Source: Tritrichomonas musculus
Lineage: Eukaryota > Parabasalia > Tritrichomonadida > Tritrichomonadidae
Length of the DNA: 64,000 bases
Reading direction: 5' to 3'
Assembly (NCBI GenBank): GCA_039105265.1
Contig: JAPFFF010000007.1
Span: forward strand, 6,076,001-6,140,000
Position numbers and translations under genes: made by a program. The notes beneath the pieces were generated by a model. It did not search any database, was not told the origin of the DNA, and was given only the letters and a program-made list of their open reading frames with translations. Below, piece by piece: positions 1 to 9,700 of the stretch; the stretch's first letter is position 1, and each line of letters begins with the position of its first letter.

Positions 1-949
1 CCTGAGGAGCAACTGAATGAGCAATTGCAATTGAAGCACTAAATAATTGTGCGAATTCGAATAAATCTGTTAGTTGTAGAATCCATCTTTTTCTGATATT
101 TCCAAGTGCTAATCCCACAGAGCTAACAATAGAACGTGAAGTAGCAGGTATATCACTAGGATCTCCTGAGTTTAAGTGTTTTCTTATACTTAATATAAAT
201 TCACGACGATCAACCTGAAATACATCAGCACCTTTTGCAATAAGAGCAGCAATGGACGAAGCAAGACGACGAAAATATTCAAATGAGTTGGGACCAGTGT
301 GCGGTTCAATAGCAGAATTTAAGCATTGAGTCCATAATGAAACGCAAAATGCAACAAATTCAAACCAAAGAACTTCGAATGCTTCAGCCCAATTTTCCTG
401 TTCAATTTGCGGAAATCGCATACGGAATTCAATAGCAATTGATGTAATTAAAGAAGGTGATATTTCAGATTCAGAAGAAGCCAAAAACATAATACGCTTC
501 TTAGCTTGAGCAATTAGATATTTTTTAAACGTTTCAACATTTTGTCCTTCACATGAAAAATTAATAACATCGTTTAAAGAAACTGTTGTCATTGAGCCTC
601 CTTCTCCTTGTGATCGTCCTGGAGGATTAAAAGCATTATTAAGAATATCAAATCTATCATATTTTATTAAAAACTCGAAATTTGTTGGCTGACCTTGCTG
701 ACTTCGAGTATAACTAATATGAATTAAATTGTCTGGATCTTGCTCAATTTTTCCATCAGACACCGTAAATAAATGAAAACATTTGGTCCAATCTTCTGAA
801 TAAACTTCGAATTCACGCCCTCCAAGAGCTATTTTAACTGGAAGCTCTTGAAGTTTATTGTTAGGTTTTCTAACACATAGCGAAGCACTTAGAACTTGCT
901 TTCCGAAAATACGAGGAACTTTAGCATTACCAAATCCAGTCTTTGTCAT
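1..949 (-). CDS. Unrecognised protein, N-terminal part, cut by left edge
   Basis: An open frame of 316 codons runs from the ATG at 949 to the left edge without a stop, so the protein continues outside the window. It begins MTKTGFGNAKVPRIFGKQ. Residues 1-110 look like a beta-rich globular domain (alternating hydrophobic strands, no low complexity), then a Gly/Ser linker near 112-117, then helical segments (about 120-316) with an Arg/Lys-rich helix. No signal peptide or membrane segment is seen. I do not recognise the family; the N-terminal part could be a PH- or C2-like fold, but that is a guess. Base composition and codon use resemble the neighbouring host genes. It is divergent from the membrane-protein gene at 1055, with about 105 bp between the two starts. 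Confidence 0.75.
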   Translation of the reverse strand, partial: MTKTGFGNAKVPRIFGKQVLSASLCVRKPNNKLQELPVKIALGGREFEVYSEDWTKCFHLFTVSDGKIEQDPDNLIHISYTRSQQGQPTNFEFLIKYDRFDILNNAFNPPGRSQGEGGSMTTVSLNDVINFSCEGQNVETFKKYLIAQAKKRIMFLASSESEISPSLITSIAIEFRMRFPQIEQENWAEAFEVLWFEFVAFCVSLWTQCLNSAIEPHTGPNSFEYFRRLASSIAALIAKGADVFQVDRREFILSIRKHLNSGDPSDIPATSRSIVSSVGLALGNIRKRWILQLTDLFEFAQLFSASIAIAHSVAPQ

Positions 950-1054
950 AGATAATCACTGTTTTAAATATAAAAATATTTTCTAACTTTTTCAAAAGTT
1001 AACAATTCAACGTTTTTTCAAAATAAATTCTATTTATATCAGGTCGTTTAAAAA

Positions 1055-1744
1055 ATGCTCTTTTTGCATTTAATCATAAACTTTTGTTGCTCATCAATAG
1101 TTGAATCCACATTTAAAGATTTATCAGGTCATTGGGAGGGAAGATTTATTCATTCGCCTAGTGCTTCTGATCCATATATTTTTGATTTCAATGTTTCTGC
1201 AGATTTTGAATATTTAAAAGGAAGTGAACATCTGACATTAACAGTTACAAACCATACAAATAAAAACACAATGCTTTTCTTTATCAAAGAATATCCAGAA
1301 ATAAAAAATCGTGTTATCGTTTCTGATCGTTTTGATGAAGATTTTGCGGAATTGTCTATTATAGAGGGATATGAAAAACATATATATTTAATTCGTGGCA
1401 TTATAAAACCAAAAAATGATCAAGTTACTATTTCACTTGAGAGTACTACTTTATCATTATCTATTACTGACCAATTTTCATCTAATGTTACTCTAATAAA
1501 TCTTTCTCAAGAATTTAAAAATGCAAAAATTAATTATTATGTTCGTATTGGATTAATATTTTCAGTGATGGTCGCCATATTTTGTGGCCTTTATAAAATG
1601 TCTGATCTAACAGATGTAATCCCTGAAGAAGAAGGAAAAACAGCATTAGCAATTAAACAGATGTCATTAGCTCAAGAAAGAGCCAAAAAACTGAATGAAG
1701 AAAAAAAGAAAAGCCCTCAATCTTCAAAACCAAAAACAGACTAA
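1055..1744 (+). CDS. Type I single-pass membrane protein, unknown function
   Basis: A 229-residue protein. Residues 1-18 form a hydrophobic signal peptide, residues about 19-160 a luminal or extracellular domain with NxT/NxS glycosylation sites (NHT, NVT, NLS) and a GHWEGRF segment, residues about 163-182 a membrane helix, and the rest a charged tail ending in a Lys-rich stretch. The domain is mostly beta by pattern. I do not recognise the family. The basic cytosolic tail suggests an endomembrane or ER protein, but it lacks a clear KKxx ending. Start chosen at the only ATG that keeps the signal peptide. Confidence 0.75.
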   Translation: MLFLHLIINFCCSSIVESTFKDLSGHWEGRFIHSPSASDPYIFDFNVSADFEYLKGSEHLTLTVTNHTNKNTMLFFIKEYPEIKNRVIVSDRFDEDFAELSIIEGYEKHIYLIRGIIKPKNDQVTISLESTTLSLSITDQFSSNVTLINLSQEFKNAKINYYVRIGLIFSVMVAIFCGLYKMSDLTDVIPEEEGKTALAIKQMSLAQERAKKLNEEKKKSPQSSKPKTD

Positions 1745-1974
1745 TTTTATTTGGACATAAAAAATATTATATTAAAAATATATTAAAAATAACATTTATT
1801 ATTACTTTTGGAACTGATGCTTTTTTAGCAACTAACATACACAGGTTGTGTGATGCAAACAAATTCCAAAAAAGAATTTATATTATAATTAAATATTTTT
1901 TTTTTAAACAAAACTATTCATTTTTACTACAAACATTTGTTTAGAATAAAATAACATGAAAATATAGAGCCTTT

Positions 1975-2505
1975 TCAATTTGAAACAGTATATGACTCGA
2001 TCCACTCAAATATTTTAAATAGATCAGGAGACAGCTTTTGAATTCTTGCTGAATGAAACGGTATACCTGGAATTGAATCCTTTAATTCATTAGCAACACC
2101 ATCAAAGTTAGTACTATCATCTGCTTTGTTGAAAATAGCTAGAGTTGGGAGTTTCTTTTGTAAGATAATTGGCGATAACATCTTAATAAGAGACGTATGA
2201 TGCATTCTTGCATTATTTATTGAAAAAGGGTCAAAAACAAATATTATAGCCTCACTTTTTGAACAACAATCTATCCATTCTTCTGAGTGTGAGGTATAGC
2301 CGCATATATCGTAAAATAGATACAAGTGTTGATGAATCAAAATTTGGCGTACAATAATTCCATTAGTACTCACAGGCGGGTCTTGAGGATCATAATCGTC
2401 TGCTAAATATTCTATAATTGATGTTTTTCCAACTCCAGGGAGGCCAACAATTGTAATTGGTATACAGCTCTCCTGTTCTTCGTTCGAAGAACAACAGCAG
2501 CCCAT
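1975..2505 (-). CDS. ARF/ARL-like small GTPase
   Basis: A 176-residue GTPase of the ARF/ARL type. The P-loop is GLPGVGKTS (about residues 21-29), the base-recognition motif is NKAD (about 126-129), and the region DICGYTS stands where ARF proteins have the DxxGQ of switch II, so the usual catalytic Gln is not seen. The N-terminus MGCCCSSN starts with Gly2, followed by three cysteines, which fits N-myristoylation plus palmitoylation and so a membrane-bound switch. Length fits the family. The altered switch II suggests slow or no intrinsic hydrolysis, which is inference. Ras-like or Galpha-like alternatives fit less well because of length and N-terminus. Confidence 0.85.
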   Translation of the reverse strand: MGCCCSSNEEQESCIPITIVGLPGVGKTSIIEYLADDYDPQDPPVSTNGIIVRQILIHQHLYLFYDICGYTSHSEEWIDCCSKSEAIIFVFDPFSINNARMHHTSLIKMLSPIILQKKLPTLAIFNKADDSTNFDGVANELKDSIPGIPFHSARIQKLSPDLFKIFEWIESYTVSN

Positions 2506-4106
2506 ATATCAAAAGTATCGGAGAAAAGATTTTTAATTCTAATGTTTCAATTAAAAAAACGTTTTTAAAAAATTTTTGAAAAGAAAAGTTTGTGTGAGTG
2601 AATTCAAATTTTTCCGAAAACATATTTCAATTTTTTTTTGTTAACAATTCTAATGATGAATGACAAATTTATATATAAATAACATTACTTTTAGTAATGT
2701 TATTTATATATGTGAAGGTTGCTTATAGATAACATTTCAAAAGATTAATGAATATAATTAAATCATTTATTTTTTCAAATTTCTTCTATTTTCAAAGGAA
2801 TATATATAATATGATTGATAGTTCAGAGAGGGACACTTATTTGTGAAAATTATGCTTTCAATATGTTTACATATATGAATTATAATTTTAAATTAGAATA
2901 TAAATATAATTTTTGTTGATTTTTGCTATATATGACGTTAATATGAAAATCAAATTCTCCTTCAAAATATCTCTTTATCCATATACATTATTTTTCTCAA
3001 ATCCATAAAATTTAATTTACTAATGAATATTTTTTTTTAATAGTAAAATTTTGATTATAGAATTGCTTATTTATAATAAATCACCGATTTCTGAACAGTA
3101 TATCATTATTAAAAGAGAAAATACAATGAAAAAGATAATGATAAATCATTTTCTTTCAAAATTAAATGTTAATCAATTTGAATACAGAACCAATAAGTGA
3201 CTCTTAAAGTAGAAGAATAATATTTTTTTGATTAACTAAAAGCAAATAAATCATTTAAAACAAAACAAAACAAAAATATATATTTGACCTTTATAATACA
3301 AAATTTGACCTGATCGTTTTTAACAGAAAAAACTAATACTAGACCCTATTAAGGTATTCATTCAATTTTGTAGTATTCAAAAAGTGACAACAAAAATACA
3401 AATTTTGCGAAAAATATCATAATAAATTTTAATTTTTTATATTAAATATTCATAAAAAAATAATATCATTATATAATATATTTAAATTATTCTATATCTT
3501 GCTAAAAGTAGAGATAATTTCATAAATAATCACTCAGCTAATCTTTTCAACCTGAGTTAAAATTTGAAAAATTGGACATATTTTTTGATTTTGAAAAGAA
3601 TTATTTTAAAAAATCAAAAATTCCGACGCTGGGGACTTTATTTTGGATAGATTTTTACTTTGAATACTTTACATATTTTTACTTTTCAGAAATCTTTATT
3701 TTCTCACAATTATTCAATTGTTTATATCTTACAATCTCACAATTATTTCTTATAAAAATGCACAATATTCTGAAGTATATAATAATTTCATAGAATTGAT
3801 CTCAATTTTCTGATGATTCAAATATTTCATAAAAATTTAATTCAATTTAATAAATTAACTAAAAAATATATCTTATATTTAAAATTGCATTTTCCTCATA
3901 TTTGCTATGATATTTATACAAAACATCATTTTTTTTTCTAAACTTATCAAATTGTAAAATTTTCATTCAAAAAGCAAAATTAATTTATTTTTATATTTTA
4001 CGTTAATTTTACCATTATATTTAGTAATTAAATTGATGTCATCATATATTTTATTATATTACAATATGATATCATATACTGCTTTTGTTCAACCTTAATA
4101 TGGTCT
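2506..4106. other. A+T-rich intergenic stretch
   Basis: About 1.6 kb of low-complexity A+T-rich DNA between the GTPase gene and the ankyrin-LRR remnant. It holds one perfect hairpin (2671-2711). The only longer open frame (3572-3793) is Phe/Tyr/Ile-rich and looks like chance. No RNA gene or mobile element was recognised. Confidence 0.6.
2671..2711. repeat. Perfect 19-bp inverted repeat with 3-nt loop
   Basis: Positions 2671-2689 and 2693-2711 are exact reverse complements, separated by TTT. The stem is A+T-rich (core ACATTACT/AGTAATGT). It lies about 165 bp upstream of the GTPase start. It could be a structured 5' element, a remnant of a tiny inverted-repeat element, or chance in A+T-rich DNA, though 19 exact pairs with a 3-nt loop is more than expected by chance. 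Confidence 0.8.
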
Positions 4107-4580
4107 CTAATACTTCATAATTTTGGTCAAACCAAAAACGCCAATATCTTCTGTATTGAAATAAGATGGAATTATCAATTCATCCAAATTGCCACAGTTT
4201 TTTAAAGCATTCTTCCCGATATCCGTCACAGATCTCGGAACTCTGAACTTTTTAAAGTGCATACAATTGAAAAAAGCTTTCTTTCCAATTGATGTTACTG
4301 ACTCAGGAATTTCAATATCATTCAATGCCACACAATAATTAAAAGCTTTTTTCCCAATTTTTTTACAAGATGAAGGAACTTCAAAAAGAACAGAACGCAA
4401 TTCCATACATTCGTTGAAAGCTTCATCACCAATTGACTTAATAAAACAAGGAATCGTTATTTCTTTTATTGGTGTATTTTTGAATGCTTTATAACAAATT
4501 TCAATCTCTTCTTGTGAAAGTAAAAGATTAACAATTTTCGTATAATTGGACTTAGCAGCAAGATTCAATGCTGTTTTATT
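4107..4580 (-). pseudogene. Ankyrin-LRR (BspA-like) gene remnant
   Basis: The frame is open from 4580 and reads IKTALNLAAKSNY, the second half of an ankyrin repeat, followed by about five leucine-rich repeats of the BspA/LRR_5 type, each built around SIGxxAFxxCxxL and IPxSVTxIG (about residues 45-140). It has no ATG near its beginning; the first codons continue an ankyrin repeat whose beginning is not in this frame. It lies 55 bp downstream of the end of the larger ankyrin gene on the same strand, so the two are probably parts of one former ankyrin-LRR gene, or of a gene with an intron I cannot see. Trichomonads carry hundreds of BspA-like LRR genes. Confidence 0.6.
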
Positions 4581-4634
4581 TATAAAAAAAATATTTTATT
4601 TGAAATTACATTAAAATTTTTTTCAATTGAAATT

Positions 4635-5969
4635 TTATTGAAAAATTGAATTGAACCTTTTCTGTATAAACATTGAAAAATTTGAATTATATTCAAAAAG
4701 TTGATTATCAACATGATAAGAAAAAAAATATTTTTTTTTTGAAATGATTTGCTTATTTATGTTAATTTTTCCTGTATTTAAAAGTAAATCAACAATTTGA
4801 AAATAACCGAATTTGCAAGCATATAAGAAAATAAAATCAATTTCATCGAGATTCTCAGGAAAGTAAAGATAGTTATGATAATGAAAAGCATAAGAAAGAA
4901 CATTATCATTGAAATATTTTTCATCATTGAATTTTTCAATGTCCCTCTGAATTATGTTAATTATGATGTAATTGGCAACTTCATTGTGATGACATTTAAT
5001 GGCTTCTTCAAGAATTTCTTGAAAAAAAAGGTCTCTTCTCTCATCTACTGAAAGATGACTAAAAAGATCAAAAGAACTATATTCATCATCTTTTGGCTCA
5101 AAATCAGGCTCAATTTTATTTTCAATAAGGAAATGAATAATTTCTAAACTTTTTGAATGGACGGCAAATTTCCATATGTGTGGACTCAATTCAATTTCAT
5201 GCGTCCTTAAATAATGGAAAATCTGAACGGCACCAAAAAAAGCAGTATATTCAATTAAGGTAACTTTTTTTATTTCAATCAATAACCGATTTGTCTCAAA
5301 AATTGAATACTTTATTTCTGAATTAAGTGGAACTTTTTCTTCAGTTATATAGCTCAAAAAGTCATCAAGTGAATCCTCGCGTATAATTGAACAAAGACGA
5401 TCATCATTTTCACCAGCCCGTCTTTTTTCCGAAAATGAAATGAATATGAAGAGATCATATTGAAGAAGTTTTCCTTCAATATTTTCTCTGTCGGCGTCAG
5501 AAATCATGTTTTTTATTTCTGGATAAAAATAGAATTTTTTTTGTTCAGAAAAGTTTTCGTAAAGATTGATAATTTGTTCATCAAATTTAACAATTTCATT
5601 TTCAAGTAATAAAAGTAGAAACAGAAAGCTGCCTTCAAACATTTCATGGATTCGCAAATTTGATAAGGTTTGCTTGATTGTATCTTTTAAATATAATAGA
5701 ATTTTTCCAATTCGATCAATAAATCCTGAATTTCTATGATGATTATCTAATATTTTTGATAGAAAAATAAGAAATTGTTCTATATCTTCTTCATTTCTGC
5801 TATTTGATATGGTTTCTAAAAATTCCATCTTTCTTTCGCCTTTTTTTGGATGTCTTGAACCGTTTTCTTCTTCCTCTTCCTCTTCATCGGATTGGTCGTC
5901 ATCTTCTAAAAAAGTAAAAAGAGAATCATAAAGTTTTTTCTTTTGATAAATGTAATCAGTGTAATTCAT
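4635..5969 (-). CDS. Ankyrin-type (DUF3447-like) protein
   Basis: A 444-residue frame starting MNYTDYIYQKKK. It has an acidic stretch (about residues 22-36, mostly Glu), a helical N-terminal region typical of trichomonad ankyrin proteins, and a C-terminal set of divergent ankyrin/DUF3447 repeats (for example ECSKFAVHSKSLEIIHFLIE-like and FLYACKFGYFQIVDLLLN, about residues 260-410). The last 35 residues are Lys/Phe/Asn-rich and unlike a repeat, and the next ankyrin half-repeat appears in another frame just downstream (4580-4107). This suggests a frameshift or unrecognised intron near the 3' end. Role: protein-protein scaffold of unknown partner. Confidence 0.7.
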   Translation of the reverse strand: MNYTDYIYQKKKLYDSLFTFLEDDDQSDEEEEEEENGSRHPKKGERKMEFLETISNSRNEEDIEQFLIFLSKILDNHHRNSGFIDRIGKILLYLKDTIKQTLSNLRIHEMFEGSFLFLLLLLENEIVKFDEQIINLYENFSEQKKFYFYPEIKNMISDADRENIEGKLLQYDLFIFISFSEKRRAGENDDRLCSIIREDSLDDFLSYITEEKVPLNSEIKYSIFETNRLLIEIKKVTLIEYTAFFGAVQIFHYLRTHEIELSPHIWKFAVHSKSLEIIHFLIENKIEPDFEPKDDEYSSFDLFSHLSVDERRDLFFQEILEEAIKCHHNEVANYIIINIIQRDIEKFNDEKYFNDNVLSYAFHYHNYLYFPENLDEIDFIFLYACKFGYFQIVDLLLNTGKININKQIISKKKYFFSYHVDNQLFEYNSNFSMFIQKRFNSIFQ

Positions 5970-6713
5970 AATAAGAATTTTCGAAATACTTAAAAAATTT
6001 TGGTTAATATTTTAGTAATATCCTGATATTTATAAGATTAAAAAAGCAATTTTTTATGTAATATATTTCAGATCAAATATTAAAATTATAAAAAATAATT
6101 TATATATCATATTTTAATTAAAATAATCAATTGATTTTTCTTAAATTAATTTTATTATATAATCTCGAAAAGCATTACAACTTATTGTTATATTAGCTTT
6201 AGAAGAATTGATTCTCTTCTTTTAATTAAATACAATTCTATGAATTTAAAAAAATATGATAATCTAAACTTTTTTTTTATTTATCACATGTAAAAAATAA
6301 ATCATTCAATATTTGAAATAAATTCTTAGAAACGGTAAGTTTACACTCGAAAATTAAGGTACAAATCCAGTACGTTTAGTACCATGAATTTTTTTTGACA
6401 TTTTCAAAGAATAAAATGACATGTTAAATAAAAAAAAGATTATTTAAATCATTTCATATAGCATGCCATAATGTTTATTTAAATTGTAAAATAAGTGTCA
6501 AAAACAAACCTAGTCAATTTAAACTTTTTCAGAGACATGCAACTATTCAAATAATAAACGTTCTCCTATTCAAAAAATAACAAAGTTTAAGAACAAGAGA
6601 GAAAATAAATAATCTATGCTAATGATTAGAAACAAACAAACACAATTTAATAATAATTATTTTTTTAGTAAACAAACAAACAAAAATTTAAAAAACAACA
6701 GGAACAAAAAGAC
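5970..6713. other. A+T-rich intergenic stretch
   Basis: About 740 bp between the ankyrin gene start and the end of the cyclase-like gene. Low-complexity A+T-rich DNA; I see no coding frame of interest, RNA gene or repeat beyond short A/T runs. Confidence 0.6.
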
Positions 6714-9700
6714 TTATACTTTGACAGTAACAGTGATATCATCAGCAATTTCTTTTTCAACAAAATCAAAACTAGAGATATCGACACCAGCTTTCTGATA
6801 GACGTCTTTCGTTATCAGAGGGACACCGAAATCAGCATCATTCAACAACAGCTTTGCAGAGTCGTAACAAGAGCCGACGCAACGACTCTTTGTTGTCTGA
6901 TTCTTCATTGAATCGAAGAAAGACAGAGGTCCACCGACAGTCATTGCCAGTTTGATTGAATTTAAGAAAAGTGCCAATTCATTATTCACAAAATTCAAAG
7001 CGAACTCGCATGCCACTTTTTCGTCACTTTCGGCATTGATGATGAAAGCCACGACGTGATTTCTAGAATCAACGATAATGAACTGATTAAAACTCAAGAT
7101 CAAATTTTTTATTTGACTCAATAAATTTGTTGAATCCGCGTAAACCATTGAAATCACCACTTTTTGAATCACCTTCAAATTATTTGGCAAATAAATATTG
7201 AGAGCTTTATTTAACCTCTTTATCATTCTCGATTTCGAGTTTGCTTCGTAATGAGAAGAGTCGTCTTTGATTACAATTGAATCCGGGTTCTTTGAGAACA
7301 ACAACGTTATTTCGTGGTTGGGGAAGAATGACACATTCAAAGGCTCGTTTTCGGTTTTATTCAAAAAGAACAAGTTTATATCTTTTTCAGGCAGCTCGTC
7401 CTTGCACTTCTCAATCAACAACTGCGCAAGATCGTCGATCGTTTGAGGCGCATTCACTGTCAGATACTTCTTAACATCGCCAACGGAGTGAGTTATCTTC
7501 CCCGAGAAGTCGTAGTAGAGGATGCAGAAGAAGGACAGGTCGTCGTTCTCAATTTTGATACTGTGGGTGAATTGAGAGACGTCACTTTTTGAGATGATTT
7601 GGCCGCGCAATAATTTGGCAAAGACGGGATTGGACTGCGCCGCTGAGCTTGGAATGAACTTAAGCAACAATCGGCCAATTTTCACAATGCTCATCTCCAA
7701 ATAGACGGACCTTAAAAACACAATGAAAATCAAAGCAGATAGAGCAATCAACGATCCATGGATTGCGTACATTTTCTGCTTCAAAAACTTGTTCTTCATC
7801 ACAATTTGGACGGGATTCTTCTCAACTTCTTCCTCATTCAGGCTGAATGTGTTGTGGAAGCACGAATGATAAGACTCAACAATCTGCCTGTACGAAGAAA
7901 CAGGCGTGTTTCGCGATGAATACGTCGAATACTCGAGCATTGCAAGTGAATAATACAAAAATTGAGTCTCTTCGGTACAGTTGATTATTTGAGAGAGCGG
8001 TTTACGGTTGAATTCAAAAATTGAATAGCCAGGAATTTTTGAGAGAACGAGGATCGGATAGATAAGCAGAACGGCAAACATCAAAACATATGGTATTTCA
8101 ATTTGACCATAACCGTACGAATTGACCTCTACATTTTGGTATTTGTCGAATGAAAGAAGCTTGTCAAACTGGTTCGCAATGTATTGAATTATCGGCGGTT
8201 GGGCTGTCCGAATAACATCGGTTATGTTGTCCTTCATTCTTTTCAATAAGAGTGATGTGACGATAGACATGACGATAGCCATGAAAATTTCAATTGAAAT
8301 TAAAATATACAAATACGTTTGAATGTTTTTGAATGAATTTTCTGATTTGTCAACAAAAACTTTGTATACTAAGTCATAGATGTTGTCAATAACTTTGGCT
8401 AGGCTCTGTGTGATTAAATTCATGTTGTGGTGAAGGCCAATTTTACTCACATTTTTGACTTCATTTGAATTTAAGAAAAAAAGACATATTTCATGAATGA
8501 CACCAAAAAGATACGAAAATGAGCAATTAATGTTATCACAACAATCTATTATTGACGTGTTTTCTTTCAAATATTCAAAGCTGTCTAGTTTGTACTTATA
8601 TGATAATATCGAGGACTCTGCGTAGCTTAGATGCTCCATAACAAACAAAAATAGGTTGTAATCATCACAACCATCAGAATAGGTGCAATTAATAATGTTC
8701 ATTAGCAAGTCAACATCAAATTGAATACGATTAATATCATATCGAAAATGAGTTGTGGCATTAAGAATATCATTTAAGGACTCAATTGAATCAATTGAAT
8801 CTACTAAACCTGGATCTATCATATGGTGGAAAATAATTAAGCCAATATAAACTAAAATAGTGAATAATAATACAAATTTTGTAAAAAAGAGCCGAATTCG
8901 ATCAACTTTTGGATCAATTTGTGGCTGATTTCGACTCATTGTGAAAGTATGCGTTAAAGAAGTTAAATAAGTGTCATTAGGATTGAGTGAAATTCCTTGT
9001 CGATGAGCATCGTTATAATGTTCTTGGAAAGATAAGAATCTATATTGATTTGGATCAACAGGATCTTCTTGTATCTGCTGAAAATATCGTCTCGTGTTCG
9101 GAAAATAAATCATAAAATAATCAAATAATGATGATGTTACAAATTCTGAATTATTCCTTAATAATGAAGAAGCAATTGTATACTGATTATCCGCATTAAT
9201 AATATTATGAGCTAGATCAGCTTCATAAAGGCTCAGTTCACAGCGGACACATGGACAAAAAGGAAACATTAATTCAAGAACACGTGCCTGCTTTTGTACA
9301 TCCAAAAATAAACGAAACATTTGGGTTTTAGTTTTCTGGAAATTTTTTGGTTCTGATTTGATTGCAGAAAGCCAAAAAGTTTTATGGGCTACTACATATT
9401 TTAGAACTGTTTCTCTGTATTTGGAAAGTCTTCGCATAATCATTGGTGAAAGTGTTTGCGATATTTGCATAAAACAATATACGTATTGAAAAAGAGTATA
9501 TTCGATCGGCATTGAAAATGTATCGAGACTCAAAAGATGAAGTAAAAATCGATAAACGCTTGGGTCATTTTTCCAAATTAAGCCGTATAAAAATGCAACA
9601 TATCCAAGGAACCATTCACTATTAGGATAACAATCCAGACAATATTGAATAAAGACTTCGCTAAGAACAGCTTTGTTTCCTGCAAGAAGTCCTTCTTTAA

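Noticed and set aside
1831-1844. ACTAACATACACAG, close to the trichomonad 3' intron motif ACTAACACACAG
   Set aside because: No GTATGT-type 5' splice site lies at a suitable distance upstream and no coding sequence flanks it, so it is taken as chance.
3572-3793. A 73-codon ORF in an A+T-rich gap
   Set aside because: Protein is almost only Phe, Tyr, Ile, Leu and Lys, has no domain or promoter sign, and such frames are expected in this composition.
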